Both the position numbers and the translations under genes were made by a program. A stretch of DNA of 64,000 nucleotides from Embiotoca jacksoni (lineage: Eukaryota; Chordata; Actinopteri; Embiotocidae). Shown here piece after piece: positions 33,481 through 43,714 of the stretch. Within the stretch, counting starts at the first letter, position 1. Each line of letters starts with the position of its first letter. The stretch lies in NCBI GenBank assembly GCA_022577435.1, contig JAKOON010000009.1:7196911-7260910 (forward strand), written 5' to 3'. The notes beneath the pieces were generated by a model, which was not told the origin of the DNA, made no database searches, and saw only the letters and a list, made by a program, of their open reading frames with translations.

Positions 33481-34370
33481 TTGCAGAAGCAGTTTGCTGA
33501 TGTGTTCTCCCTCCTGCCAGGTCGCACAGACCTCATAGTACATCACAGAGACGTCCCCGGGCGGTGCGGTCGCGGCCCTACAGGTTACCTGAACACGAGA
33601 AAAATTGTTCAGAGGGAATTTGCTGCTATGCTGGAGATGGGAGTAATAGAAGAGTCCAGCAGTGCCTGGTGTAGCCCCGTTGTTCTTGTTATCAAGAAGG
33701 ATGGATCTATACGGTTCTGTGTGGACTATCGCAGTGTGAATGATGTGTCACGATTTGATGCGTACCCAATACCCCGGGTCGACGAACTCCTGGACCGACT
33801 GGGCACTGCGCGTTTCTTCACGACACTGGATCTAACCAAGGGCTACTGGCAGATTCCTCTCTCGCCGGAGTCCAAGGAAAAAACGGCCTTCTCCACTCCG
33901 TTTTGGATTATACCAATTCACCACACTTCCCTTTGGGTTGTTCGGTGCCCCGGCCACTTTCCAACGCCTCATGGACCGGGTGCTGCGTCCGCATGCTGCA
34001 TATACGGCCGCCGACTTGGATGATGTCATCAACCACAGCACCACCTGGGCGGAGCATGTGCAGTGGGTGGGCGCAGTGCTGGAGTTCCTGAGGCAGGCTG
34101 GGCTCACCGCCAACCCAGGAAAGTGTGCCGGAAACTGTCGGAGGGGGAGGCCAGGTACAGTACGGTGGAGGAGGAGTGCCTGGCCATCCGGTGGGCGGTC
34201 GACTCCTTGCGCTACTACCTCCTGGGACGCCCATTCACTCTCTGTTCGTACCACGCTCCGGTGCAGTGGCTCCACCGCATGAAGGATACCAACACCCGGA
34301 TCACTCGGTGGTATCTGGCATTCCAGCCCTTAACTTCAAGGTGGTCCATAGATGGCTCCTCGGCCTAACT
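33481..34370 (+). pseudogene. Reverse transcriptase and RNase H remnant
   Basis: The frame from 33481 gives RT motifs including VIEESSSAWCSPVVLVIKKD, FCVDYRSVNDVSRFDAYP and FFTTLDLTKGYWQIPL. A frame break near 33900 leads to a palm motif changed to DLDD near 34014. After NPGKC, at about 34130, a deletion joins the sequence to the tether and RNase H part (YSTVEEECLAIRWAVDSLRY, then VQWLHRMKDTNTRITRW). The enzyme cannot be made intact. Confidence 0.8.
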
Positions 34371-34379
34371 CCTTGGAGT

Positions 34380-34635
34380 TGTTCAGGGAACGGTGCCGGG
34401 AGAAGGATAATTGGCCCAGCGGAACTGAATCAGGGGATTGTTTTCTCTCCTTGATAAGTGAGCAGGACTTGGTGAGGAGGAAGGAAGGCAGCGACTGGAA
34501 GGACGCTCGGAGGCAGGGCAGGAGAGCGCCGGAATCAAGAGCAGCAAGTGTGTGTGAAGAAATAAAATGAACTTTGTGGCTCAGCGGGTCGTTTGTGTCT
34601 CAGAGGAATCCCCATGGTAGCCCAGACGTGCTACA
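34380..34635 (+). repeat. 3' LTR of Gmr1-like copy 1
   Basis: Starts TGTTCAGGGAACGG and ends GTGCTACA, matching the 5' LTR apart from the missing minisatellite. It lies 111 bases upstream of the forkhead-like gene start codon, so it could supply promoter elements to that gene. Confidence 0.8.
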
Positions 34636-34746
34636 GGCCCATTGTCCCATCAGGACTTCTAAAGGACCAATTTCAGGTCCACATCTTTACTCAGTGTGGC
34701 TGTGATCAAGTTTTTCTGCGTGGGACTCGACTCTTCAGCAAACAAG
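34636..34746 (+). promoter_or_regulatory. Short upstream region of the forkhead-like gene
   Basis: The 111 bases between the Gmr1-like 3' LTR and the ATG contain no TATA box at a convincing distance. An in-frame GTG-started extension upstream of the ATG has no support. Transcription may start in the LTR. Confidence 0.3.
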
Positions 34747-37700
34747 ATGCAGAACAGGACTGAGAAGTTTGGAGCCCGGCTTTGTCACCGAGGTCGCTTC
34801 AGAGACAGCAACACCTATCTGGCTAAGATCGCCATCGCCCTCCAAGATGTTCCAGGCAAGATGCTCACTTTCAGCCGGGTAAGAAAGATGGGAGCAATTT
34901 TCATTTACCTCTATTATCCATCAATGTGATAAACCTCTAATGAGACATTTGTCATTTTAAACCTTTTTCTAAAACTGATTTCAACTTTGTTTTGTAGCTG
35001 ATGGACAAACTGGCACCACTAATTTATGAAGACAGGAAATCTGTAGAGAACATCATCAGAGTCTGTTTATCTACAAACAAATGCTTTGTCAAGGTATGTT
35101 TTTTTTGCGTCACATTTATACCACATTAACTGTTTTACTTTAAAGAAAAGATGTGTATATATGTCCATATTTTAATAATAGTTTTGCTAAGCCTTCTCCC
35201 TGGCCCCCAATTGGGGGCCTCTAGGGCTTTTAAATTGTTAGAAAAATTACTCAGAGGCTGGATTCAAAATCAAACATATCGGACATTTATTCTTGCAAGA
35301 AGGCGCAAATACATGTACACTCAAAGAAGGATGTCCAGCATTGCTCAACGTCTCTCCTCCGTAGGGCAGCTTTTATACAGTGACAAGCAGTTGACAGTCA
35401 CCCCCACTCCCTCTGTACATCTGTTTTTGTAGATCACAGATAGTACTGAGTGAGGTCTGTGGAATATAGATCTGCTTAGTGCATATGAGGGCTCATATGT
35501 TGTACGCTAATACAATATAATTTGGGTTGTCTTCCACCAAAAAGTCGTGTGTATTGATGTATCCTTTGTTGGTTGGTGGAGGTGGGGGTTGTCTTCCTTC
35601 ACCCCCTGGAATCCTCCAGACAGCCATCTGATAATGCCTCAAAGAACAACTGTATGTGACCCCACAGGTTGCAGACCTCCTACTGTGACCTTTTGGTTTG
35701 GCCAAGCAGTATCACTCTCATTTACATACACAGCCTTTTGTCTACACCTTAAGATTGGTAGTGATGGTACGACCTATATGTAAGTAATATGATATGATAT
35801 ATATATATGTGTTGTATTGTTGTAAACATATCCTAGCACAGAAGCACAAAATACATACTGACTGTAAGCATTGTAGAACACATTGCTTATGCAGGAACTT
35901 ATCACATTGGGGTCACAGTGGGGTGCAACTCACTATCAGATCAAAAGGGGGATGTGGTTCAAACGGAGGACAGTGGAAAAGTACTGAGACAAACATACTA
36001 TGCAAATGTTCCCGACTCACTGTAGGTAACACCTCTTCCTATAGTATAAGTGTATGTGCCGGAAAGGGGGAAGTCAGACTCCAACAAAGAGACCTCAGGT
36101 TGATGTTGGGCTCTCCAAGATATCTTGTAAACTACGCTTAATAAAAATCAACTAAGACCGGTAAATGCCTAAAGACTGCTTCTATCAACGGACTCGGGGA
36201 AAACAATTGGGGACAACAATTTGAGATACAACAATTTGGGGGCTTCGTCCGGGATAGAGGCATATTCGGACCTGATTCAGTGAAGCACAGGCACTCAGAG
36301 ACCAGGTCGACCGCACGAAGGTAAGCAGAAAACCGAGTTTAAACTGAATTTCTGCGATTGACTACTACTAAAAAAGTCTCTGTGAATCTGTGTAAACTGA
36401 ATCGCTAAAAAGGCTAAATAAAGTTGTGGCGAGCGGAATCTCTCGGGAAGAGAAGCGAGTAAAGTCCAGGTCGTGGCGGACCAAACCAGGGCCTGACGGG
36501 GCACTGGTAAAGCTGGGTGAAAGGCCCGGGGGAAGTAAGGAAGCCCCCGAATTAAGTCCTGGTGGTGGCGGACCCTACCAGGGTCTGACGAGGCCTTGGC
36601 AAGCGCTGGGTTAGAGGCCCGGGGGGGATTTCAGGAACCCCCCGAATTCTGTGGGTTGGAAGGCCCGGGGAGCGTGAATCTGAACAAGAGAGTTAAAAAG
36701 AGTTGTAAAATATAATACTCAGAGAACGGCGACTCTCAAAAATAGAGTGGTTGAAATGCCCGGGGAGTAAATCTCTCAAAAATAGAGGGTTGAGATGCCC
36801 GGGGAGTGAATCTCTCAGAAATAGAGCTAAGTAGAGCAGTAGCGAAGCTCAGAGAGCGAATCTCTTAGAAATAGCGTTAAATAGAGCTGTAGCTTTAATA
36901 CTGGGAGAGCGGCGTCTCTCAGAAATAGCGTTAAATAGAGCTGTAGTTATAATACTGGGAGAGCGGTGAATCTCTCAGAAATAGTTTTTTTGTTTGTTTT
37001 GGGTCGAAACGCCCGGAGTGTATGAACTCAGAAATAGGTTTTTTTCTTTTGGGTTGAAAACGTGGGTGGCTTCCAAGAACTAAGCAAGTTTTATAGAGAC
37101 ATCCAGTCTCGGCAAGTTCTTGTTCTGTGGGGACAAAGGGTGGTGTTGGTGAAGAAGTGAGCGTGAATTAAAAGATTTGTGGTATCTGGGGTGACCCCTA
37201 GAGTGAGACCGGACTGAATTTATTCAGCCTAGAAGCTTGTCTCACTAGATCCACAAATTGACCTAAAGGAGTCATTCACATTTCAAAGAAGTTTGCATAA
37301 TATGGCATTAGTAGGTGGAGCCACACAGCAATTGTGGGAGAGTAAACGGAAAGAGCAGGTGAAGAAAGGACTAGATTAACAAAATTACTGAGAGAGAAGG
37401 ATAACATAAACAGAGGCAGAATCTCAGTCAGAAATAACAAAAATTGAAGTAAGCAAAAAATAAAATCAGAACACAGTAAAACTAACGCTGAAAGATCGCG
37501 CTAAAAACTTAGAACAACGGAGACAGACAAATGACTAGAATAATCCAGAACGTAACAATATATAAATAAAAGAACGGGAGCAATTAATAATAGTGATAGT
37601 TAAAAAAACGAAATAATAAAAAAAAAGATAGAGAAACAATATGGTTAAGAAAGCCAATTAAAAAAAAAAGAGAGAAACAAACAAATATGGGTTAAAAATT

Positions 37701-40700
37701 GAAGAAAATACATGAATAAACAAGAATAACCTAAGATAAGTGATAGCATAGAGATAACAGAGGAAAAAGCAACAGGAGGAGGAGCTGAGACAGGCACAGA
37801 CTCAGCTTTTAAAATTCCAATTAGATGACACCAGACGCAAAAGCTACTGATAAGTAAAAAGGACACAAAACAATGGGGAGAGTAAGGGAGAAAATTAGGT
37901 TAGAGACAGAAAAATCTGCATCACAGCCCCGTGAGAGCCCTAAGGTGGGAAAATCAAACAAACCCACAGTAAAAACGAGAGATATTATAAGATGCAAAGA
38001 TCACGGACAGATTGAGAGGGTTTGGGTGTGGTAGCCAGAGAGGGAAGCAGGAGGACTCTACCAGTGCAGAGGAAGATGAAACTCTGCGACAACACAGTCA
38101 AGACACCCTGAGAGCAAAGGAGGCAATACAGCAGACCAGCACCATGTCTGCACCGCAAGAAGTGGACAGAGAGAGTGAGGACAGAGACAAACACTCCTCC
38201 TCGGAGCAACCACAAGCAACAGGCATCAAAATAAAAACTAAAAAAGAAAAGACACACTGAAATCATGACAAGAGGCAGTAAAACACTGAGATGGATCCGG
38301 TGGCACAAGTACGGGAGGCACGGACAATCTGGGTGTCAGAAACAGTTGGCTGACCTCAACAGACTCCACCGACTCGAACTCCTTTTATACCTGTCACGTG
38401 ATCACTGCTAAGAGACGCTAACAACAGAATGCTACAGGGGACAAAAGGGGGCGGTGATGTAGAAAAATGCGTTAAACAATCAAACAGGAAGTCTGATGAA
38501 CCAGCAATTCAACTTCTGAAACAGTACCTGTCTCAGAAGAATAGTTGTTTGATTGGATAAGATAAAGTAAAATAAATCAACTTAAAATAATATGAGATTA
38601 GTTAGAGCTGAGTTAATAGAAAAGATAGAACGAAGTTAAGAGATCAAAGTTAAGGATAAGATAGATCAAAGAAAATAAGAGAATACTAAGTTTTAAGACG
38701 TAAAAGTTAAAATTTAAAGGGGCCCAAAGACAGTGTAGTATAGGAGAGCGCTAGTCACACCAGAAGTAGAAGGGCGGATTAGAATAAGTAGATAAATAAT
38801 AATAGAACCACAATATAAATAAAAGAAAAGATAATGAGCAAAAGACTATGAGGAACCTTACTGCCGCCTTATTCTGGACCGCGCAAGCGGCAATGGTGTT
38901 TATATCACTCAAAAACGCTCTTAGCACTGTTTCTGATCTTGCTGTCCCTGACTACAAAGTTCCATTATATCTGGATGTTTCTGAAACAGCCCAGACAGCA
39001 AATGGTATGCTGTTTCAGAGAAAGGGGGGACAGGAAGGTGTTGATATACGTAAGTGTGAAACAGGAAGGTGTTGATGTACGTAAGTGTGACACTAGATGC
39101 TACAGAGAAGTGACACTAGATGCTACAGAGAACAGCTACCCCCATGCACCACACTCATACAGTACGTGGACGACCTATTACTGGCCTCTGACACAGCGGA
39201 GGATTGCCTCACTGACACACGGACACTCCTGTTGCATCTCTTTACACACGGGTTTAAGGTTAGTAAAAACAAACTACAAGTTGCACGACAGCAAGTGTCA
39301 TTTTTGGGTCGATTAATATCACAAAAGGGGGCCTCAATGTCGCCTGCACACCGAACATCGATCCTGCACCACACAAAGTCACTGACAGTCAAAACCATGC
39401 TCTCGTTTCTGGGCCTGATCGGATATAGTAGACACTATATACCTGATTTCACATGCCTCACCCAGAGCTTACGTAACATGGTGAGAGAGGTGGGCATGCA
39501 TAATCTCACTGGGCCGCTGAAATGGACTATCACGGCCGAACAGGCATTCATTACACTTAAACAATTATTAGCCAACTCGTCCGAGCTGGCATTGGCGGAC
39601 TACACTCTACTCTTTTATTTGGATGTTTCTGAAACAAACACAGTTGTGAATGGTGTGTTGTTTCAGAAAAAAGGAGGTGATAGGACAATATTGACATATT
39701 TAAGTGTCATGCTGGATCCAATGAAAAAAAGGCATCCATCATGCACAAGACATGCAGCAGGAGTAGCCAAACTCATTACAAAATGCGCGCACATAGTCAT
39801 GGGACACCCACTACACATCCTAACATCACACAGCATAGTGGCATATGTGAACTCACAGACTTCTACCATGACATCACTGAGACAACAGCGACTCTCAAAA
39901 GTCTGGAAGCACCAAATCTGGTGTTCACACAGGAAGGAATCAACATGGCAGACAGAATAGGAGAAGGACTGGTACATGAATGCGTACGACGAGTAGAAGT
40001 AGAGGACAAAGCCAGCACTGGAACCGCAGTGGACCCTGGAAGAGGCGAGCACCGACGTCGCCACAAACACCTTGAGCCTGGCTGGGCCAGAGGACATCGC
40101 ATCATAAGGGGCAGAATAATCCCCTCAACGTTTAGATACCGAGACAGTCTACTCTCGGTATTCGAAGCAAGAAAACAACCGACTCGAAAGAGGGAGGGCT
40201 CGTTTGCATCAAGTGTCTGCCACGTCACTCGAAGATCGCAAGTTGATGATCCACATATATAAATTTTATGTTTTGCTTGGCTATTGATACCTGTGCTGTT
40301 AATTGATGCAATAATTCTGTTGACAAATTAAGATGAACAAGAGAACCAGCCTCTGGGGTGACTGGAGATGAATCATGGCCTTGGGACTCATCTCTGCAGG
40401 TGTAGTATGTGTCATAATATGGGAGACAGAGGTTTCAGGTGTGCCATTGGGACCAGAGGAGCACCATAACTAGACAAGGGCACTCATCAGACGAAAAAGG
40501 GAACAACCACGCCGGGTACAGTTCACCCGAAGAACACAGACAGAGAAAAAGATATCAGGTCGCATGTAATAGTTGTGAATGTCATCTAGCTTAGCATTTT
40601 TTGTATTTTTGTGGTTAATAATACCTGTCAAAATGGTGATCTCTTAAATTGAGATCAAAAGGGGGATTGTGGAATATAGATCTGCTTAGTGCATATGAGG

Positions 40701-42984
40701 GCTCATATGTTGTACGCTAATACAATATAATTTGGGTTGTCTTCCACCAAAAAGTCGTGTGTATTGATGTATCCTTTGTTGGTTGGTGGAGGTGGGGGTT
40801 GTCTTCCTTCACCCCCTGGAATCCTCCAGACAGCCATCTGATAATGCCTCAAAGAACAACTGTATGTGACCCCACAGGTTGCAGACCTCCTACTGTGACC
40901 TTTTGGTTTGGCCAAGCAGTATCACTCTCATTTACATACACAGCCTTTTGTCTACACCTTAAGATTGGTAGTGATGGTACGACCTATATGTAAGTAATAT
41001 GATATGATATATACATATATATGTGTTGTATTGTTGTAAACATATCCTAGCACAGAAGCACAAAATACATACTGACTGTAAGCATTGTAGAACACATTGC
41101 TTATGCAGGAACTTATCACATTGGGGTCACAGTGGGGTGCAACTCACTATCAGATCAAAAGGGGGATGTGGTTCAAACGGAGGACAGTGGAAAAGTACTG
41201 AGACAAACATACTATGCAAATGTTCCCGACTCACTGTAGGTAACACCTCTTCCTATAGTATAAGTGTATGTGCCGGAAAGGGGGAAGTCAGACTCCAACA
41301 AAGAGACCTCAGGTTGATGTTGGGCTCTCCAAGATATCTTGTAAACTACGCTTAATAAAAATCAACTAAGACCGGTAAATGCCTAAAGACTGCTTCTATC
41401 AACGGACTCGGGGAAAACAATTGGGGACAACAATTTGAGATACAACAGGTCGTAGGTCACAAGATGAAGACACGGAGAGGTCTTGTCTGAGACCATGCTG
41501 TGTACAGATAAATACTGAGTGAGGTCGTAGGTCACAAGATCAAGACACGGAGACGTCGTGTGTGAGACCATGCCGTGTACAGATAAATACTGAGACAATA
41601 GAACAAGTACGATGAGTTCATTATTTTTCAATCAAATTACATTTCATTTAGCTGACGCTTTTATCCAAAGCGACTTGCAATAAGTGCATTTCAACCATGA
41701 GGGTACAAAACCCAGAACAACAAGAATCAAGAAAATACAATTTCTTCAAGAGAGCCAAACTACAAAGTGCTAAAAGTAAGTGCCATTTTAAGCGCTACTA
41801 AAGTTCTCTTCAAGGTAAAGTCTGAAGAGGTGTGTTTTTAGTTTGCAGCGGAATATGTACAGAGTTTCTGCTGTCCTGATGTTGTTGGGGAGCTCATTCC
41901 ACCATTTAGGAGCCGGGACAGCAAACAGTCGTGATTTTGTAGAGTGTTTAGCTCGCAGCGAGGGAGCAACAAGCTGATTGGTAGATGCAGAGTGGAGTGA
42001 ACGGGCTGGGATGTAAGGTTGGACCATGTCCTGGATGTACACTGGACCCGATCTGTTCGTAGCACGATACGCAAGTACCAATGTTTTGAAACGGATGCGG
42101 GCAGCTACTGTAACCAGTGAAGGGAGCGGAGTAGTGTGAGTGAATTTCGGGAGGTTAAAGACCAGTCGAGCTGCGGCGTTCTGGATGAGCTGCAGAGGTC
42201 GGATGACACGAACAGGTAGACCTGCCAGGAAGGAGTTACAATAGTCTAGACGTGAGATGACCAGAGCCTGGACCAGAACCTGCGCTACCTTCTGAGTGAG
42301 AAGAGGACGTATTCTCCTGATGTTGTGCAGCACGTGTCGTTGTAGTGATGTCGGCAGTAAAGGAGAGTTGACTGTCGAGTGTCACGCCGAGGTTCCTAGC
42401 AGTAAGGGTCGGGGATAACAGTTATCCAAGGTAGTAGTCAGGTCGAGGGTGGGAGAGTCTTTCCCTGGAAGGAAGAGCAGTTCGGTCTTGTCGAGGTTGA
42501 TTTTCAGGTGGTGGGCTTAAAAGGTTAAGGAACAAATGACCCCTGACTGCATCCTGTTGACTGAATTGTATTGATTTTTCAGGTGCCTGTGGTCCCAGAT
42601 TCACTGAGTAAGAGGAACTATTGGAAACTGGACTCCAGTCAGATCACAGCAAAGATGGTGTGTCGTCACTTCAGAGGAATCCTGCAGCTCTTCCCCGAGT
42701 TGGCCTCCAAAGTGGAGACGGAGAACCTGAACGGAGTATCGCAGCAGCGCCCAGCTGTCCGCTCTCCTGCAGCTGCTTCCAACAGAGCTGTTCAGGTCTC
42801 ACGTCAGGTGAAGTTCAGTGGCCCTTTCTCCATTGATTCCCTCTTGAGGAGAGAGAGTCCCTCTGCTCGGGCCTCCGGAGCTTCTCCTCTGTCCAATGTG
42901 CAGGTCAGAGCGGAGCAGCAGCCTCAACCCATGTACAGACGACCTGCATGGATGAGAGTTTCGTCCGGGATGAAGAAGAGCTGA
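34747..42984 (+). CDS. Divergent forkhead (FoxH1-like) protein, three exons
   Basis: Three exons in phase (34747-34878, 34998-35093, 42583-42984) give 209 codons with good GT/AG junctions. Residues about 20-115 resemble a forkhead domain: TYLAKIAIALQDVPGKMLTF matches helix 1, ENIIRVCLSTNKCFVKVP matches recognition helix 3 and its strand, and KRNYWKLD matches the wing-1 strand. The split after CFVK and the short N-terminus suggest FoxH1, the Smad2/3 partner. The helix-3 core is NIIRVCLSTN, where forkhead proteins normally have N-S-I-R-H-N-L-S-x-N, so the base-contacting His is Val. The C-terminal part is Ser-, Pro- and Gln-rich. Intron 2 is 7.5 kb and filled by an LTR, ERV-1 and a LINE. A poly(A) signal lies at 43537. 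The protein could be functional or a decaying paralogue. Confidence 0.6.
35458..36233 (+). repeat. 5' LTR of ERV-1
   Basis: Begins TGTGGAATATAG and ends GATACAACA. The part at 35536-35848 matches the U3 of ERV-2's LTR in antisense orientation. A second polypurine-like block (GATCAAAAGGGGGATGTGG) lies at about 35938, inside the LTR. Confidence 0.9.
36237..36255 (+). promoter_or_regulatory. ERV-1 primer-binding site (tRNA-Pro-like)
   Basis: TGGGGGCTTCGTCCGGGAT, three bases after the LTR, matches the tRNA-Pro primer site of gammaretroviruses except for one inserted T. Confidence 0.75.
36430..37040 (+). repeat. Tandem motifs in the ERV-1 leader
   Basis: The leader contains two related blocks of about 95 bp (GTCGTGGCGGACCAAACCAG and GTGGTGGCGGACCCTACCAG). 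Several shorter units follow, with a GCCCGGGGAG core followed by CTCTCAGAAATAG. Related GGCC-rich leader repeats occur at the equivalent place in ERV-2. They may form the packaging or leader structure. Confidence 0.6.
38012..38260 (+). pseudogene. ERV-1 gag-region remnant
   Basis: An 82-codon frame, rich in Ser, Glu and Gln, is nearly the same as the frame at 50051-50434 in ERV-2. It lies between leader and pol where gag belongs and looks like a disordered gag linker. Capsid, nucleocapsid and protease segments are absent. Confidence 0.55.
38848..39075 (+). pseudogene. ERV-1 pol piece 1 (RT connection region)
   Basis: Shares the frame and junction seen at the 5' end of the ERV-2 pol frame, including YLDVSETAQTANG. 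It is followed, without the rest of RNase H, by a short duplicated stretch (GGAAGGTGTTGATRTACGTA, twice, at 39027 and 39064). A second, less similar version of the same pol region occurs at about 39541-39670. Confidence 0.6.
39097..39960 (+). pseudogene. ERV-1 pol piece 2 (RT palm to RNase H start)
   Basis: This 287-codon frame begins inside reverse transcriptase. The catalytic YVDD motif is at 39163-39174, followed by the thumb and connection (VSFLGRLISQKG, then the FYLDVSE block) and the start of RNase H. Fingers, upstream RT motifs and integrase are missing, and the frame shifts near 39870 into the frame ending at 40262. It cannot make a working polymerase. Confidence 0.75.
40333..40600 (+). 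pseudogene. Possible ERV-1 env leader remnant
   Basis: A short frame from the ATG at 40333 has a hydrophobic, signal-like segment (about 40375-40425) followed by a basic, furin-site-like patch in a neighbouring frame. It has in-frame stops at 40369 and 40471. Its place between pol and the 3' LTR is where env starts. No surface or transmembrane domain follows. Confidence 0.3.
40668..41447 (+). repeat. 3' LTR of ERV-1
   Basis: Nearly identical to 35458-36233. The visible difference is a slightly longer AT/ATAC microsatellite near 41011. It is preceded by the polypurine tract and followed by the GGTC target duplication. Confidence 0.9.
41635..42520 (-). mobile_element. 5'-truncated LINE, L2-like (in the forkhead-like gene intron)
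   Basis: The minus-strand frame at 41788-42333 encodes the end of a non-LTR reverse transcriptase (VQALVISRLDYCNSFLAGLP, LQLIQNAAARLVFNLPKF, PKWWNELPNN, LKTHLFRLYL). The 3' end, at the left, carries the tail AAAGCGTCAGCTAAATGAAATG in complement. This RT type and tail are typical of fish L2-like LINEs. The 5' part is missing. Confidence 0.8.
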
Positions 42985-43172
42985 TCATCTTTCCAACTTC
43001 ATCTAGAAGTTTCCCCTTCTATTCAGCAGGAGGCAGCACATACCATGCACCCACTGCACTCTCATTCCCCATCTACACAAGTGCCAGTGTTGCTCCTTAT
43101 TTAAGCAGCCAACACCGCAGTTGCATTGCTTACTCTGGCCCAGCATTTACCCACGATGTGCTCCGTTTTTGA
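42948..43172 (+). other. Second-frame ORF overlapping the forkhead-like gene end
   Basis: A 74-codon frame (MDESFVRDEEELIIFPTSS and on) overlaps the last 12 codons of the forkhead-like gene in another frame and continues 188 bases past its stop. The same frame is open in all three exon-3 copies (42948, 54973 on the minus strand, 58023). It is Ser-, Pro- and Tyr-rich like a transcription-factor tail. It may be the original C-terminus lost by an ancestral frameshift. Confidence 0.4.
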
Positions 43173-43714
43173 TTGCAAACATGTTTCTTTGATTCTAAGG
43201 TCAGATGTTTTTAAAATCCCACAAGGAGCCTTTTTGACCTGTATTTCCTTTCTTTATTTCTACCTTGATCATGATCATCATTTCTTACTGACATTTTCAA
43301 AAATGATTCTTTTTCTCAAGATCATGTAGAGGCAGAGTAATTTTTCAGTGACACATTTTTCATTTTGTGTTCTCATCCATTTAATTATTTTTTTTTATAG
43401 TTTTATTTGTAAATCAACTTTGAACATGGTTCTATGTTCCTTTATATACACATGTGTGTTTCTGTGAAGCACTACATGTGATTTTCTGGCTGTAAAGCAC
43501 TTTCATTTGCATCTCTTCTATGAAATGATATATATAAATAAACTTATTACTATATTTCCAGCACAAATTTGATTTAATGCAGTTGCTGACTATGATTTAA
43601 AAAAAAAAAATTGTACAGTGGACTCTGGTTCTGAATTAAGGTGAGACATTTTAGTAAGAATATATTATTATTTTATGTAGCAAAATATCTATTCTTACAG
43701 AAGATCAGCACATA
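43173..43714 (+). other. 3' UTR and flank of the forkhead-like gene
   Basis: AT-rich sequence with AATAAA at 43537-43542, the likely poly(A) signal. Parts are repeated downstream of the other exon-3 copies, and 43477-43594 is repeated inverted at 45828-45945. Confidence 0.5.

Larger units (their letters stand above)
31081..34635 (+). mobile_element. Gmr1-like Ty3/gypsy LTR retrotransposon, copy 1 (defective)
   Basis: It has two related LTRs (31081-31392 and 34380-34635). A primer-binding site at 31394-31411 (TGGTGCCCAATGTGGGGC) matches a tRNA-Lys-type site with two changes. Remnants follow in the order gag, protease, integrase, reverse transcriptase, RNase H. Integrase before RT is the copia-like order that defines Gmr1-like Ty3/gypsy elements of deuterostomes. 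All coding parts carry frameshifts or deletions, and a LINE fragment sits in gag. No target-site duplication is apparent. Confidence 0.8.
35458..41447 (+). mobile_element. Endogenous retrovirus ERV-1 (defective)
   Basis: Complete proviral outline: 5' LTR 35458-36233, 3' LTR 40668-41447, a 4-bp target duplication GGTC (35454-35457 and 41448-41451), a primer-binding site at 36237 and a polypurine tract (AAAAGGGGGA, about 40657-40666). The LTRs are almost identical, differing mainly in an AT microsatellite, so the insertion is young. The inside is largely dead: a long leader, a gag remnant, two overlapping pieces of the RT-RNase H region, no integrase and only a possible env leader. The 4-bp duplication and the pol relatives in this window suggest a class I (gamma/epsilon-like) lineage. 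Confidence 0.9.
35236..41634 (-). mobile_element. Solo LTR (third family) interrupted by ERV-1
   Basis: The halves at 35236-35457 and 41448-41634 together match the solo LTR at 44221-44601. They start TGTTAGAAAAATTACTC and end ATTTTTCAATCA, near-inverted termini. A TATAAAA box reads on the minus strand near 35370 (complement of CTTTTATACAG). The right half carries a tandem duplication of about 75 bp beginning GGTCGTAGGTCACAAGAT. It sits in intron 2 of the forkhead-like gene. Flanking duplications are not clear. Confidence 0.65.

Noticed and set aside
34696..34746. An upstream in-frame extension of the forkhead-like protein
   Set aside because: It would need a non-ATG start; the ATG at 34747 is the first in-frame ATG.
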